NCBI RefSeq assembly: GCF_002234535.1
Contig: NZ_CP022521.1
Coordinates: forward strand, 4,960,001-5,024,000
Length of the DNA stretch: 64,000 bases
Source: Actinoalloteichus hoggarensis
Lineage (GTDB): Bacteria; Actinomycetota; Actinomycetes; Mycobacteriales; Pseudonocardiaceae
Direction of reading: 5' to 3'
Both the position numbers and the translations under genes were made by a program. Each line of letters begins with the position of its first letter. The stretch's first letter is position 1. The notes under the pieces are model-generated. The model was given only the letters and a program-made list of their open reading frames with translations. It was not told the DNA's origin and did no database searches. Shown piece after piece: positions 9,031-18,596 of this stretch.

Positions 9031-9435
9031 TCAGCGGCCCGCCATCGACACCGGCGCGGCCGGGCGGGCCTGCACCGGCCGGACGTCGTCGATGATCGGC
9101 GCGGCTCGGCGGATCGGAGTCGATCGCGGCGGCCCGCCGCCGGTCGACGGCGGGGGAGGCGCCTCGGGACGCGGCGCCGAGGGGCGCTCCCGCCCCCGTT
9201 CGGGCCCCGGTCGCACCGCGTCGGTCCGAGACTCCGCCGCGGGCGGCGTCGGAGGGAAGCACAGTGGACACGGCGACATCGGGGTCGCCGCGTCCGCCGG
9301 ACGCAATGCCGCACCACAGACCGCCACGGTCACCGAATGGTAATGGGGGTCCATCCGGTGTTCCAGACGTCGGAACACCCCGATCCAACGACGACCGCCC
9401 GCCGCCGTCGGCTCGGAGCCGCCGTCCGCCGTCAT
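9031..9435 (-). CDS. Small protein with VCGAAL...CPLCF motif, Pro-rich tail
   Basis: 134 residues. The N-terminal third (GVFRRLEHRMDPHYHSVTVAVCGAAL...CPLCF) closely matches the C-terminal domain of the protein at 26072-26632 (RFRRLEHRRDDTYRSLDVAVCGAAL...CPACF), so the two are paralogues. The remainder is a Pro/Arg/Ala-rich, probably disordered tail. Its ATG overlaps the preceding gene's stop by 4 nt. The conserved Cys pair plus CPxC suggests metal binding; function is unknown. Confidence 0.65.
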   Translation of the reverse strand: MTADGGSEPTAAGGRRWIGVFRRLEHRMDPHYHSVTVAVCGAALRPADAATPMSPCPLCFPPTPPAAESRTDAVRPGPERGRERPSAPRPEAPPPPSTGGGPPRSTPIRRAAPIIDDVRPVQARPAAPVSMAGR

Positions 9436-9680
9436 CGCCGGCCACGCACGGCGGGGCGAGGGAGCCCGCGAACCGGTGTGCCGTGCAGGCGGGGCGCGGT
9501 GTGGCGGCCGATCGGCGGCACCGGTCTGCCGCGTCGGTCGGCTCCCGCCCGCCGGCCGTCGGCATGGCGATGCGCCGCCCCGGACGGCGTGGCAGGACGT
9601 CGGGGCCGGTTCGCGCCGTGGGCGGGTGACGCGGGGTGCCCCGTGGTCGGCGAGACCGTCGGATGCGGAGACCAGGACAT
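9432..9680 (-). CDS. Small basic Pro/Arg/His-rich protein, unknown
   Basis: 82 residues beginning MSWSPHPTVSPTTGHPASP and ending in Arg/Pro-rich sequence. Support is mainly structural: GAGGGGAG lies eight bases upstream of the ATG, and its stop overlaps the next gene's ATG as ATGA, just as in the paralogous operon at 25.8-28.1 kb. I recognise no domain. Composition is typical of G+C-driven open frames, so this is a moderate-to-weak call resting on gene packing. Confidence 0.4.
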   Translation of the reverse strand: MSWSPHPTVSPTTGHPASPAHGANRPRRPATPSGAAHRHADGRRAGADRRGRPVPPIGRHTAPRLHGTPVRGLPRPAVRGRR

Positions 9681-9872
9681 CTCGAACACTCCCCTCGCTG
9701 GGCGGACGCCTTCAGGGTGGCGGCCGACCACCCGAACGAGCGAGGAGCGAAGCCGATAGTCCCGACCCAACCAGCGCGACCCCGGGGGTCCGCCGAGGCG
9801 GCGGCACGCCCGCGTCCGAAGGGGATCCGACGGGGTGTCACGGGGGTCTCCGGCGAGGTCTCAGGCGAGGTC

Positions 9873-11225
9873 TCAGGCGGAACGGAGCCGCGAGACCTGT
9901 TCGGCCAGGTCCCGGGCGTCGGACCGACCCGCGTGCAGTTCGGCGGCCTGCTGCACCCAGCCCAGCCGGTCGACCAGCCGGGAGGATCGCACGCCGCTCA
10001 TCCGTTCCAGCACCTCGGCGCCCGCTCGGACCCCGCCCGCGACCTCGCCCGCGCGCAGTCGGTTGACGGCGATCGCGATGAGGTCGGAGGTCCGGGAGCG
10101 CGCGTCGGTCTCCGCCCGCATGTCGAAGGAGCGGGTGGCGTGTTCGAGGCCTGCCTCGGCGAACGAGCGGTCCCGGGCGGACAGCGCGGTGTACGCCATG
10201 CCCGCGATGCCCTCGATCTCGGCCTGGCTCATGAAGGCCAGCCAGGACGGCACATCCTGATCGGTGTCCCTGGTCAGCTCCTCGGCCGCCCTGGTGAGCT
10301 GCACCCTCGTCTGCTGCGCGTTGCCCAGCTCCGCGTAGGCCCATGCCTCGTTGAGGTGCAGCAGGGCGACCGCGCGGGGGGAGTTCGCGTCCTGCGCCGA
10401 CATCTGCCCGAGCTGGAAGACCTTCAGGGCGTTGTCCGGCTCGCCGTCGTGCAGGTAGACCCGTCCCATCTGGAAGAGCACCTTCGCGGCCAGCGCGTGT
10501 TCGCGGCTGTCCTTCGCCAGCACCAGCGCGTTGGCGAGGTGCCGCACGGCCTGTCGGGTCGAGCCGAGGTCGAAGGAGACCCATCCGGCCAGGGAGTGCA
10601 GGTCGGCGAGGGTCTGCTGTAATCGGGTGCGCACCACGTCGCTCGCGGCGGCCTCCAGGAGTCCGTCCGCCCAGTTCAGGTGTGCGGTGACGGCCGATCG
10701 GACGGAACCACCGCCGTATCTGTCGTCCTGGGCGCGGAAGAAGCCGATGGTCGCCTCCAGATTGGCGACGTCCTGCATTCCGACGCGACTCGGTCTGGGT
10801 CCAGGTTCCGGGAGCACGCGAATACTCTCGAGTTCACTGGCGCTCAAACCCACGACGGCGGCCTTGGCTACCAGGCCGAGAAAGCCTCGACGCTCCATGT
10901 CGCTGTCTCCTTCCGTCTGTTCTCGCAGATCGACGGCCTGTGCACCGTCATATGCCAGACCCATCAATCCACGTGGCACACCCAGACCGTCGGCGATACG
11001 AGACAGCACGTCATAAGCCATCACCTGTCGGCCGTTCATGATCTCGGAGATCTCCGGCTGCGCCTGGCCGGTGAGACCCGCGATCCTGCGCTGCGAGACG
11101 CCGCGTCGCTTGAGCTGCCGATAGACCGCACCGATATCGCGGACCGCCAGACACGCACGCATCTCCGGTTCGTGCCACACGGCCGGATCAACGGGTGCCT
11201 TCGGGCTGTCACCGGCTGTGTTCAT
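9873..11225 (-). CDS. XRE-type helix-turn-helix regulator with TPR-like C-terminal domain
   Basis: 450 residues. Residues about 30-95 form an XRE helix-turn-helix (RQLKRRGVSQRRIAGLTGQAQ, EISEIMNGRQVMAYDVLSRIADGLGVPRG). After a linker containing an MERRGFLGLVAKAAVVG motif, residues about 165-445 are alpha-helical TPR repeats (AVRHLANALVLA, MGRVYLHDGEPDNALKVFQLG). This architecture is common in actinomycetes, where the TPR part is thought to sense a peptide or partner. ATG 11225 is chosen for the GGGGGCGG run upstream; an upstream in-frame ATG at 11297 gives a dubious extension. It lies 190 bases upstream of, and in the same orientation as, the Cys-motif gene cluster ending at 8423 and may regulate it. 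Confidence 0.85.
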   Translation of the reverse strand: MNTAGDSPKAPVDPAVWHEPEMRACLAVRDIGAVYRQLKRRGVSQRRIAGLTGQAQPEISEIMNGRQVMAYDVLSRIADGLGVPRGLMGLAYDGAQAVDLREQTEGDSDMERRGFLGLVAKAAVVGLSASELESIRVLPEPGPRPSRVGMQDVANLEATIGFFRAQDDRYGGGSVRSAVTAHLNWADGLLEAAASDVVRTRLQQTLADLHSLAGWVSFDLGSTRQAVRHLANALVLAKDSREHALAAKVLFQMGRVYLHDGEPDNALKVFQLGQMSAQDANSPRAVALLHLNEAWAYAELGNAQQTRVQLTRAAEELTRDTDQDVPSWLAFMSQAEIEGIAGMAYTALSARDRSFAEAGLEHATRSFDMRAETDARSRTSDLIAIAVNRLRAGEVAGGVRAGAEVLERMSGVRSSRLVDRLGWVQQAAELHAGRSDARDLAEQVSRLRSA

Positions 11226-11643
11226 TCCGCCCCCTTTACCACTCCCCCGCCGATCAACGTATCCGATCGCGGGTAGCGAAGGAGCATTTCGGAGCAAGGT
11301 GATAGGCCAAGCAGATCACCCGCGGGGATCACGGCCCGGGAGAACCGTTCGAGTGATCTTCGTCGACTTCCCCGCGGCGGCTTAAGACGAGGATATCGGG
11401 TGGGTCCGAAGCGGATCCGGGAATCGGCGACGCATTCCTAGATCGACTTCTGTTCTTGCCGACGCACCGATCCGGCGGGAAATGCGCCGCATTCCCCGCC
11501 GTCGCAGGCGGAACGCCCGGTCGGACGTCGAGAGTCGACCCGCCGGCCGGCGTCGACGGCCCGAGCGAGTACGGCACGGTCTCGCCGCTGCGATCGGCTC
11601 GTCCGGCGAGGCTGCCCGCCCCGGAGCCGGGTCGGGCACGCGG
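11226..11643. other. Intergenic region between XRE regulator and metX
   Basis: No convincing gene. Short minus-strand frames here are shadow-like. The first 100 bases upstream of the regulator are somewhat A+T-richer and should hold its promoter. Confidence 0.5.
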
Positions 11644-12789
11644 TCAGCGCGGGGCGGGCAGCAGGTCGCGCACCAGGACGCCCAACTGCTCCGTCTCCAG
11701 TAGGAAGCCGTCGTGTCCGTAGCGCGACCGGATCAGCCGGAGGGGGCCCGCGCCGGGAATGCCCTCGGCCAGCTCCCGCTGCTGGGCGAGCGGGTAGAGC
11801 GCGTCGGAGTCCACGCCCGCCACCAGCGTGCGGGCCGTGATGCGGCGCAGCGCGGCGGCGACCCCGCCCCGGCCGCGTCCGACGTCGTGGGAGTTCATCG
11901 CCTCGGCGAGCACCACGTAGCTGCCCGCGTCGAAGCGGCGCACCAGTTTGGCGGCCTGGTGGTCGAGATAGGACTCGACGGCGAACCGGCCGCCCCGGCT
12001 CGGCTCCTCCCCGTCCTGCACCCGTCTGCCGAACCGCTCGCCCAGTTCGCCCTCGCTGCGATAGGTGGCGTGGGCGATGCGTCGCGCGACGCCGAGGCCG
12101 ACGTCGGGGCTGGTGCCGTGGCGGTGGTAGTCGCCGCCGTGCCAGTGCGGGTCGGCGCGGACGGCGTGCAGCTGCGTCGACGTCCAGGCGATCTGTTGCG
12201 CGGAGGACGCCGCCGGGCACGCCAGTGCCAGGAGTGCGCGGACCCGGTCGGGTCTGCCGACGGCCCATTCGAGGGCGCGCATCCCGCCCATGGAGCCGCC
12301 GAGGACGGCCGCCCAGGTGTCGATGCCGAGCGTGTCGGCCAGCCGCGCCTCGGCGGCGACCTGGTCGCGGACGGTGATCCGGGGGAAGCGGGCGGCCCAG
12401 AGCGCGCCGTCGGGGGCCGGCGACGCGGGTCCGGTGCTGCCCTGGCAGCCGCCCAGGACGTTGGGGGCGACGACGAACCAGTGGTCGGTGTCCAGCGGGC
12501 GGCCGGGGCCGACGAGCCCTTCCCACCAGCCCGGCGTGGGGTGTCCCGGCCCGGCGGGGCCGACGACGTGGCTGTCGCCGGTGAGTCCGTGCAGGACGAG
12601 CACGGCGTTGGACTTGGCGGCGTCGAGCGTGCCCCAGGTCTCGTAGGCGAGCCGAACGCCGGGGAGCGACGTCCCGGACTCCAGCCGCAGCGGCGAGTCG
12701 AGCGCCGCCCACCGCCGGTCGCCGGGATCGTCGCCGTCCCGCCAGAACCGGCCGACCGGGGTGGGCGGCCCGCTGGGCGCAGGGATCAC
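11644..12789 (-). CDS. metX: Homoserine O-acetyltransferase MetX
   Basis: 381 residues, an alpha/beta-hydrolase-fold acyltransferase that transfers acetyl from acetyl-CoA to L-homoserine, the activation step of methionine synthesis. The nucleophile elbow GGSMGGMRALEWA is near residue 155-165, with the acid-histidine part in AGVDSDALYPLAQQ and RSRYGHDGFLLE. The substrate-site segments VLHGLTGDSHV and NVLGGCQGSTGP are canonical. The GTG start at 12789 overlaps the metY stop as GTGA, so it is the second gene of a metY-metX operon. Specificity for acetyl rather than succinyl is inferred from partnership with an OAH sulfhydrylase. Confidence 0.95.
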   Translation of the reverse strand: MIPAPSGPPTPVGRFWRDGDDPGDRRWAALDSPLRLESGTSLPGVRLAYETWGTLDAAKSNAVLVLHGLTGDSHVVGPAGPGHPTPGWWEGLVGPGRPLDTDHWFVVAPNVLGGCQGSTGPASPAPDGALWAARFPRITVRDQVAAEARLADTLGIDTWAAVLGGSMGGMRALEWAVGRPDRVRALLALACPAASSAQQIAWTSTQLHAVRADPHWHGGDYHRHGTSPDVGLGVARRIAHATYRSEGELGERFGRRVQDGEEPSRGGRFAVESYLDHQAAKLVRRFDAGSYVVLAEAMNSHDVGRGRGGVAAALRRITARTLVAGVDSDALYPLAQQRELAEGIPGAGPLRLIRSRYGHDGFLLETEQLGVLVRDLLPAPR

Positions 12790-14132
12790 TGGTGGGCCTT
12801 GGCCGCCCGGAAGCCCGCTTCGAGGTCGGCCCGCAGGTCGTCGACGCCCTCCAGCCCGACGGCCAGCCGCACCAGGCCGGGGGTGACGCCGGAGGAGCGC
12901 TGCTCCGCCTCGGTCAGCTGGCTGTGCGTCGTGCTGGCCGGGTGGACGATGAGGCTGCGCACGTCGCCGATGTTGACGAGCTGGCTGAACAGCTCGGTGC
13001 CGTCGACGAAGGCCCGGCCCGCGTCGACGCCGCCCCGCAGTTCGAAGGAGACGACGGCGCCCGCACCCTTGGGCAGGTACTTCCGCGCGGCGGCGTGGAA
13101 GGGGCTGCTGGGCAGGCCCGCGTAGTGGACGACCTCGACCTCGTCGCGCGACTCCAGCCATTCGGCGAGGGCCTGCGCGTTGGCGACGTGCCGTTCCAGC
13201 CGCAGCGACAGCGTCTCGATGCCCTGGAGGATGAGGAAGGCGTTCAGCGGGGCGAGGGCGGCGCCGGTGTCGCGGAGCAGCTGCACGCGCAGTTTCGCGG
13301 CGAAGGCGCCGGGCCCGAGCGCCTCCCAGTACTTCAGGCCGTGGTAGCTGGGGTCGGGCTCGACGAAGCCGGGGAACCGGTCGCCCGCGCCGAAGTCGAA
13401 GGTGCCGCCGTCGACGACCACGCCCGCGATGGTCGTCCCGTGCCCGCCGAGGTACTTGGTCGCCGAGTGCACCACGATGTCGGCGCCGTGTTCGAGCGGC
13501 CGCAGCAGGTAGGGCGTGGGCACGGTGTTGTCGACCACCAGCGGCACCCCGACCTCGTGGGCGAGGTCGGCGACCGCGCGGATGTCGAGCACGTTGCTGC
13601 CGGGATTGGCCAGCGACTCGGCGAAGAACAGCTTGGTGTTCGGCCGGGCGGCGGCCCGCCAGGCGTCGAGGTCGTCCTGGTCGTCGACGAAGGTGACCTC
13701 GATGCCGAGCTTGGGCAGCGTGTAGTGGAACAGGTTGTAGGTGCCGCCGTAGAGCGACGGGCTGGAGACGAGGTGATCACCAGCGTTGACCAGGTTGAGG
13801 ATCGCGCCCGTGGTCGCCGCCGAGCCGGAGGCGAAGGCGACCGCCGCGACGCCGCCTTCCAGGGCGGCGAGCCGCTGTTCGAGGACGTCCTGGGTCGGGT
13901 TCATGATGCGCGAGTAGATGTTGCCGGGTTCGGCGAGGCTGAACAGGTCGGCGCCGTGCTGGGTGTCGCGGAAGACGAAGGACGTCGTCTGGTAGATCGG
14001 GGTCGCCCGCGCCCCGGTGGCCGGGTCCGGGGCGGCGCCCGCGTGCACCTGCTTGGTCTCGAAGGACCAGCCCGAGGTGTCCGGTGCCGACGGCTCGGGA
14101 ACGGGGGTCGTGTCGGGTGCCTCGACGGTCAT
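12786..14132 (-). CDS. metY: O-acetylhomoserine sulfhydrylase (bifunctional OAH/OAS) MetY
   Basis: 448 residues of the Cys/Met PLP-dependent family. The PLP lysine is in [12 protein letters not shown], preceded by [24 protein letters not shown]; substrate-site segments [15 protein letters not shown] and [14 protein letters not shown] are present, as is SLGxE-like [10 protein letters not shown]. It makes homocysteine from O-acetylhomoserine and sulfide using the product of the adjacent metX. ATG 14132 has GAGGAGGA upstream and gives MTVEAPDTT; an in-frame ATG at 14267 would add 45 Arg/Pro-rich residues and, 10 bases from a TAGCCT, could be an alternative leaderless start. First gene of the operon. 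Confidence 0.95.
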   Translation of the reverse strand: MTVEAPDTTPVPEPSAPDTSGWSFETKQVHAGAAPDPATGARATPIYQTTSFVFRDTQHGADLFSLAEPGNIYSRIMNPTQDVLEQRLAALEGGVAAVAFASGSAATTGAILNLVNAGDHLVSSPSLYGGTYNLFHYTLPKLGIEVTFVDDQDDLDAWRAAARPNTKLFFAESLANPGSNVLDIRAVADLAHEVGVPLVVDNTVPTPYLLRPLEHGADIVVHSATKYLGGHGTTIAGVVVDGGTFDFGAGDRFPGFVEPDPSYHGLKYWEALGPGAFAAKLRVQLLRDTGAALAPLNAFLILQGIETLSLRLERHVANAQALAEWLESRDEVEVVHYAGLPSSPFHAAARKYLPKGAGAVVSFELRGGVDAGRAFVDGTELFSQLVNIGDVRSLIVHPASTTHSQLTEAEQRSSGVTPGLVRLAVGLEGVDDLRADLEAGFRAAKAHQ

Positions 14133-14299
14133 CGGTGGACTCCTCCTCGCGGGACTGCCTCGACGCCGGGTCGAGGCGGACGCCGGTTCGACCGGTGCCC
14201 GACCTGCCTCGACGCGCGGCCGGAAACGGCGGCGGTCGGACGTCACCGGTGGTGATGTCGTCGCCATCCTGTCGGCGAGGCTAGGTTGCTCCCAATGGC

Positions 14300-14327
14300 C
14301 GGTCCACCGTGTCCACCATGTGGACCG
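14300..14327 (-). promoter_or_regulatory. Candidate operator upstream of metY (GTCCAC/GTGGAC repeats)
   Basis: Between metY and the next gene a 28-bp element has outer inverted arms GGTCCAC (14301-14307) and GTGGACC (14321-14327), with a further GTCCACC unit inside. It lies about 170-195 bp upstream of the metY ATG and about 35 bp upstream of the TAGCCT that could be a -10 on the minus strand. A metabolite-responsive repressor site is plausible; the regulator is unknown. I do not see the conserved core of a SAM riboswitch in this leader. Confidence 0.35.
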
Positions 14328-14445
14328 ATCTCCACTCGTTCGGGGGAAACCAAAGCGAGTAAGTCGGCCCGAGCGTCGCCGGGACGCCGTCGGTCTCGAG
14401 GCCCGTCGGGGGATCGACCGGACGAATCGAGGGTCACGGGGGGCA

Positions 14446-15552
14446 TCAGAACGTCAAGGACCACCGTCGGTCGGCGGCGGGCGCGTCGATCCACACTTCG
14501 TGGGTTCCGTCCGGGGTGACGGTCAGCCCGTAGCGGTCCGGGGTCGGCCTGCCCGCCTCCTGCCACCAGGAGTGGGCGGCGGCGACCTCGTTCCACAGGC
14601 GACGCGGCCCGAGCTGGTGGACCGTCCACGGATCTCGTCCGCGTACGAGCGTGACCCGTGCCCATGATCGTGACCGCACGTCGTGCAGTTCGATCAGCCG
14701 GCGGTCGTCGGTGACGTCCTCCACGGTGAGGTAGCAGGCAGGCACCCGCAGGCCGATCGTGAACGCGGCACGGGCGAAGGCGACCATCTCGAACAGTTCC
14801 CGGCCGCTGTGTGCGGTCTGGGTCGTGTCGGCGTCGTTCACCTCGTCGGCGGTCGGTTCGAGGAAGTCCCGACGCTGGTGGCGTACCCGCATGAACGCCA
14901 GGTCGATTCCGCACCGGCCTGCGGCCGAACCGTCCTCGCGCACCTCCAGGCGGGTGAGCGCGTCGTCTCCGTAGTCGGTGCCCCACGGGGCGACGATCAC
15001 GCCGCCGGGCCGGGTCTGGTCGACCCACGACCGGGGGATCGTCCTGACGGACGCGGTGCAGACGACCCGGTCGTAGGGCGCGTCGGCCGCGTAGCCCTTG
15101 GTGCCGTCGCTGGTGACCACCAGCGGCGCGCAGCCGAGGGCGGCCAGCGCGCGGCGGGCGTCGTCGGCCACGGCCGGGTCCACTTCGACCGACACGACAT
15201 GTCCGCTCCTGCCCGCCCGCCGGGACAGCTCGGCGGCGTTCCACCCGGTTCCCGTCCCGATCTCCAGGACACGGTGTCCCTCGCGCACGTCCAGCGCGAT
15301 CAGCATGGCCGCGACCAACGATGGTCGGCTACAGGAGCTGGACGGCCGCCGCCCGGTCTCGCCTGGTCTCGTCGTGCCGTCGTCCACCTGGGTGATGATC
15401 GGTTCGTCTTCCTCGACCAGCGCACGCCAGCGCGGTTCGTCGTCGTCGCGCGACAGCGCGACGAACCCGTCGCCTGCCGGGTCGTCGACCCACACGACGG
15501 CCGGGATGAACGGCGCACGCGGCACGGCGAGTTGTTCGTGCCAGCCAGTCAC
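14446..15552 (-). CDS. PIMT-like O-methyltransferase, candidate imiditide-type RiPP maturase (module 1)
   Basis: 368 residues. Central SAM fold of the protein-L-isoaspartate methyltransferase class: Ser-rich loop PSSSCSRPSLVAAMLIALD, motif I VLEIGTGTGWNAAELS near residue 97, VVSVEVDPAVADDARRAL, and the post-I segment PYDRVVCTASVRTIPRSWVDQTRPGG. A C-terminal extension (HQLGPRRLWNEV..WW, then LTVTPDGTHEVWIDAP) is shared with the enzymes at 19481-20628 and 30518-31684 and is absent from housekeeping PIMT. GTG 15552 lies 12 bases after the stop of a 37-residue Asp-rich peptide. By analogy with imiditide loci the enzyme would methylate an Asp of that peptide, which then closes to an aspartimide. 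Family placement is firm; the RiPP role is inference. Confidence 0.85.
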   Translation of the reverse strand: MTGWHEQLAVPRAPFIPAVVWVDDPAGDGFVALSRDDDEPRWRALVEEDEPIITQVDDGTTRPGETGRRPSSSCSRPSLVAAMLIALDVREGHRVLEIGTGTGWNAAELSRRAGRSGHVVSVEVDPAVADDARRALAALGCAPLVVTSDGTKGYAADAPYDRVVCTASVRTIPRSWVDQTRPGGVIVAPWGTDYGDDALTRLEVREDGSAAGRCGIDLAFMRVRHQRRDFLEPTADEVNDADTTQTAHSGRELFEMVAFARAAFTIGLRVPACYLTVEDVTDDRRLIELHDVRSRSWARVTLVRGRDPWTVHQLGPRRLWNEVAAAHSWWQEAGRPTPDRYGLTVTPDGTHEVWIDAPAADRRWSLTF

Positions 15553-15564
15553 GACGGTGCCGCC

Positions 15565-15678
15565 CTACTTGTCGTCGTCGCCTTCGTGCTTGTTCTGGTC
15601 GTCCTTGCTGCCCCGGTTCTCCCACTTGTCCGGCTGCGCCTCGCCCTGACCGTCGCGGTCGACGTCCTTCTCACCCAT
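15565..15678 (-). CDS. Candidate precursor peptide of PIMT-like methyltransferase (module 1)
   Basis: 37 residues starting MGEKDVDRDGQGEAQ and ending NKHEGDDDK. No Cys, Ser or Thr pattern for lanthionines; it has nine Asp, including a DG near the N-terminus (D9-G10), and several Lys/Arg. It lies 12 bases upstream of the methyltransferase gene on the same strand. Its C-terminus and position resemble those of the peptide at 20629-20806 (EDKGEDK end abutting a homologous methyltransferase), the main reason to regard it as real. No strong Shine-Dalgarno site precedes the ATG. It is too short for most automatic gene finders. Confidence 0.55.
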   Translation of the reverse strand: MGEKDVDRDGQGEAQPDKWENRGSKDDQNKHEGDDDK

Positions 15679-15970
15679 CGTCGGGACCCCCGTCGTCTCG
15701 TGTGCCGCGGAATCTCCCACACGTCCTGACTACGGCACCCACGACCGAAACACAACTGTCAGCAACACGAGAATCACAAAGTGTGGTCGACTGGCGTTCA
15801 TTCGGCGTCTGCGGCCACAGCCCGTGCGGTGTGGGCCCGGGCCGTCGGGGCGGCGCTCCCGGACCACGCCGTTCCGGCAGCGGAGAAGCAGCCCGGCGCC
15901 CGCCGTCCCGGTCCGACGTCTCGCGCCGAGCGGCCGGATGAGCGCGGCGCGGACGCCGACCCGCCGACGA
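15679..15970. other. Intergenic region between precursor peptide 1 and tex terminator
   Basis: No gene seen. A relatively A+T-rich patch around 15730-15790 should contain the minus-strand promoter of the peptide/methyltransferase module. Confidence 0.4.
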
Positions 15971-16020
15971 CGGACGGGCCGCGCCGAGCCCGACCGAATC
16001 GGATCGACGCGGCCCGTCCG
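15971..16020 (-). terminator. Strong hairpin terminator downstream of tex
   Basis: Perfect 13-bp inverted repeat CGGACGGGCCGCG (15971-15983) and CGCGGCCCGTCCG (16008-16020) with a 24-nt loop begins 16 bases beyond the tex stop codon. No T-run; typical of actinomycetes. Confidence 0.6.
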
Positions 16021-16036
16021 GCACGCTCGCGGAGGA

Positions 16037-18469
16037 TCAGCGCCCGCCGAGCCCCTTGTCGAGCCCGGCCCGCCGCAGGGCGTCGGCCATCGCGCCGCCG
16101 CCGGAGCCGACGCGGTCTCGGTCGCGGCCGTTGCCCCCGCGACCGGCGTTGCCGCCGCCGCCCCCGCCGGACCGGCCGCGTCCACCGCCGCCGCGCCTGC
16201 CCTCGCCGCCGTTGCGGCCGCCGCCGGACTCCCGCCTGCCGTTGCCGCCCGAGCCGTTGCCGCCCCGCTTGTCGACCTCGTCCTGCAACCGCAGGGTCAG
16301 GGAGATCCGCTGCCGGGGCACGTCCACCGAGAGGACCTTGACCCGCACCACGTCGCCGGACTTGACGACCTCGCGGGGGTCGCTGACGAAGTCGTTCGAC
16401 ATCGCCGAGACGTGGACCAGCCCGTCCTGGTGGACGCCGACGTCGACGAACGCGCCGAAGGCCGCGACGTTGGTCACCACGCCCTCCAGGAGCATGCCCG
16501 GCTCCAGGTCGCCGATCTTGTCCACGCCCTCCTTGAAGGTGGCGGTGACGAAGGCGGGCCGAGGGTCACGACCCGGCTTCTCCAACTCCTTCAGGACGTC
16601 GGTGACCGTCGGCAGGCCGAACTTCTCGTCGACGAACTGCTCCGGGGAGAAGCCCGCGAGGACCCGCCCGTTGCCCAGCACGGCGCCGATCTCGGTCTTG
16701 CCCGCGTCGAGGATGCGGCGGACCAGCGGATACGCCTCCGGGTGAACGCTGGTGGTGTCGAGCGGATCGTCACCGCCGGAGATGCGCAGGAAGCCCGCGC
16801 ACTGTTCGAAGGCCTTCGGGCCGAGGCGGGCGACGTCCTTCAGCGCGGTGCGCGAGCGGAACGGCCCGTTGCCGTCGCGATGGGCGACGATGTTCTCCGC
16901 CAGGCCCTCCCCGATGCCGGACACCCTGGTGAGCAGCGGCGCCGACGCGGTGTTGACGTCGACGCCGACGGCGTTCACGCAGTCCTCCACCACGGCGTCC
17001 AGCGATCGGGACAGCCGGGCCTCGGCGAGGTCGTGCTGGTACTGCCCGACGCCGATGGACTTCGGGTCGATCTTGACCAGTTCGGCGAGGGGGTCCTGAA
17101 GCCGTCGCGCGATGGACACCGCGCCGCGGAGCGACACGTCCATGCCGGGGAGTTCCTGCGCGGCGTAGGCCGAGGCCGAGTACACCGAGGCGCCCGCCTC
17201 GGACACGACGGCCTTGGTCAGCTTCAGCTCGGGGTGCTTCGCGATCAGTTCGGCGGCGAGCTTGTCGGTCTCGCGCGAGGCCGTGCCGTTGCCGATGGCG
17301 ACGAGGTCCACGGCGTGGCGCTGCGCGAGGCGGGCCAGGACGGCCAGCGACTCGTCCCACTTCCTGGCGGGCACGTGCGGGTAGATCGTCTCCGTGGCGA
17401 CGACCTTGCCGGTGCCGTCGACGACGGCGACCTTCACTCCGGTGCGGAAGCCGGGGTCCAGTCCCATCGTCGCCCTGCTGCCCGCGGGCGCGGCGAGCAG
17501 CAGATCCCGCAGGTTGGCGGCGAACACGCGCACCGCCTCCTCCTCGGCCGCCTGGCGGAGCCGGGTCCGCAGGTCGATGCCGAGGTGGGTGAGGATGCGG
17601 GTCCGCCAGGCCCAGCGCACGGCGTCGCCCAGCCAGCGGTCGGCCGGTCGGCCCTGGTCGGCGATGCCGAAGCGGGCCGCGATCCGCGTCTCGTATTCGG
17701 TGGGGGCGGGCCGTGTTCCGGGCTGGGCCTCGCCGCCCTCCTGGGGTGCGGGGTCGACGACGAGGTCGAGGATCTCCTCCTTCTCGCCGCGGAACATCGC
17801 GAGGATGCGGTGGGAGGGCAGCCGGGTGAGCGGCTCGGAGAAGTCGAAGTAGTCGGAGAACTTGGCGCCCGCCTCCTCCTTGCCCTCGCGGACCCGGGCG
17901 GTGAGTCGACCCTGCGTCCACATCTGCTCGCGCAGTCCGCCGATGAGGTCGGCGTCCTCGGCGAAGCGCTCCACGAGGATCGAACGGGCGCCGTCCAGCG
18001 CGCCCTGGACGTCGGCGACGCCCTTGTCGGCGTCGACGAAGCCCGCCGCCTCGGCCTGCGGGTCGTGCGTCGGGTCCCCGAGCAGGCGGTCGGCCAGCGG
18101 TTCCAGCCCGGCTTCGCGGGCGATCTGCGCCTTGGTGCGCCGCTTGGGCTTGTACGGGAGGTAGACGTCCTCCAGCCGTGCCTTGGAGTCCGCCGCCATG
18201 ATGCTGGCCTCAAGCGCCTCGTCGAGCTTGCCCTGCGATCGGATGGAATCCAGGATCGCGGTGCGGCGCTCCTCCAGTTCACGCAGGTAGCGGAGCCGTT
18301 CCTCCAGGGTCCGCAGCTGCACGTCGTCGAGGGTGCCGGTCACCTCCTTGCGGTATCGGGCGATGAAGGGCACCGTCGCCCCGCCGTCGAGCAGCTCGAC
18401 CGCCGAGCGCACCTGGGTCTCCCGTACACCCAGCTCGTCGGCGATCTTGGAATGAATGGACGTCGTCAC
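16037..18469 (-). CDS. tex: Tex-family S1 RNA-binding transcription accessory protein
   Basis: 810 residues. Domain order is that of Tex: N-terminal helical region ([38 protein letters not shown]), YqgF/RNase H-like domain around residue 340 ([22 protein letters not shown]), a helix-hairpin-helix region ([40 protein letters not shown]) and an S1 domain ([32 protein letters not shown]). An additional Gly/Arg-rich RGG-like tail of about 75 residues follows and should bind nucleic acid. Tex associates with RNA polymerase and RNA. Start GTG 18469 gives the usual N-terminus; longer in-frame starts are unlikely. Confidence 0.95.
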   Translation of the reverse strand: MTTSIHSKIADELGVRETQVRSAVELLDGGATVPFIARYRKEVTGTLDDVQLRTLEERLRYLRELEERRTAILDSIRSQGKLDEALEASIMAADSKARLEDVYLPYKPKRRTKAQIAREAGLEPLADRLLGDPTHDPQAEAAGFVDADKGVADVQGALDGARSILVERFAEDADLIGGLREQMWTQGRLTARVREGKEEAGAKFSDYFDFSEPLTRLPSHRILAMFRGEKEEILDLVVDPAPQEGGEAQPGTRPAPTEYETRIAARFGIADQGRPADRWLGDAVRWAWRTRILTHLGIDLRTRLRQAAEEEAVRVFAANLRDLLLAAPAGSRATMGLDPGFRTGVKVAVVDGTGKVVATETIYPHVPARKWDESLAVLARLAQRHAVDLVAIGNGTASRETDKLAAELIAKHPELKLTKAVVSEAGASVYSASAYAAQELPGMDVSLRGAVSIARRLQDPLAELVKIDPKSIGVGQYQHDLAEARLSRSLDAVVEDCVNAVGVDVNTASAPLLTRVSGIGEGLAENIVAHRDGNGPFRSRTALKDVARLGPKAFEQCAGFLRISGGDDPLDTTSVHPEAYPLVRRILDAGKTEIGAVLGNGRVLAGFSPEQFVDEKFGLPTVTDVLKELEKPGRDPRPAFVTATFKEGVDKIGDLEPGMLLEGVVTNVAAFGAFVDVGVHQDGLVHVSAMSNDFVSDPREVVKSGDVVRVKVLSVDVPRQRISLTLRLQDEVDKRGGNGSGGNGRRESGGGRNGGEGRRGGGGRGRSGGGGGGNAGRGGNGRDRDRVGSGGGAMADALRRAGLDKGLGGR

Positions 18470-18596
18470 TGTTAGGGCCCGCCTCCATTGCGTCACGGTC
18501 GCCGTGCATTCTGCCGCGCCACGGCCCGTCTCCGGTGCGCCGCCCGTCTGCGGCGCGTCCCGGTCGCGGGACCGGTCCACGAGGCCGATTCCGGGG

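Noticed and set aside
11713-14255. Long plus-strand frames opposite metX and metY
   Set aside because: Shadows of well-conserved enzymes; no ribosome-binding sites or family motifs.
14133-14340. SAM-IV or other SAM riboswitch upstream of metY
   Set aside because: The conserved core (GUCAUGAGUG and CCGGCAACC elements) could not be found.
15824-18475. 883-codon frame antisense to tex
   Set aside because: Entirely opposite a full-length conserved gene with clear domain motifs.
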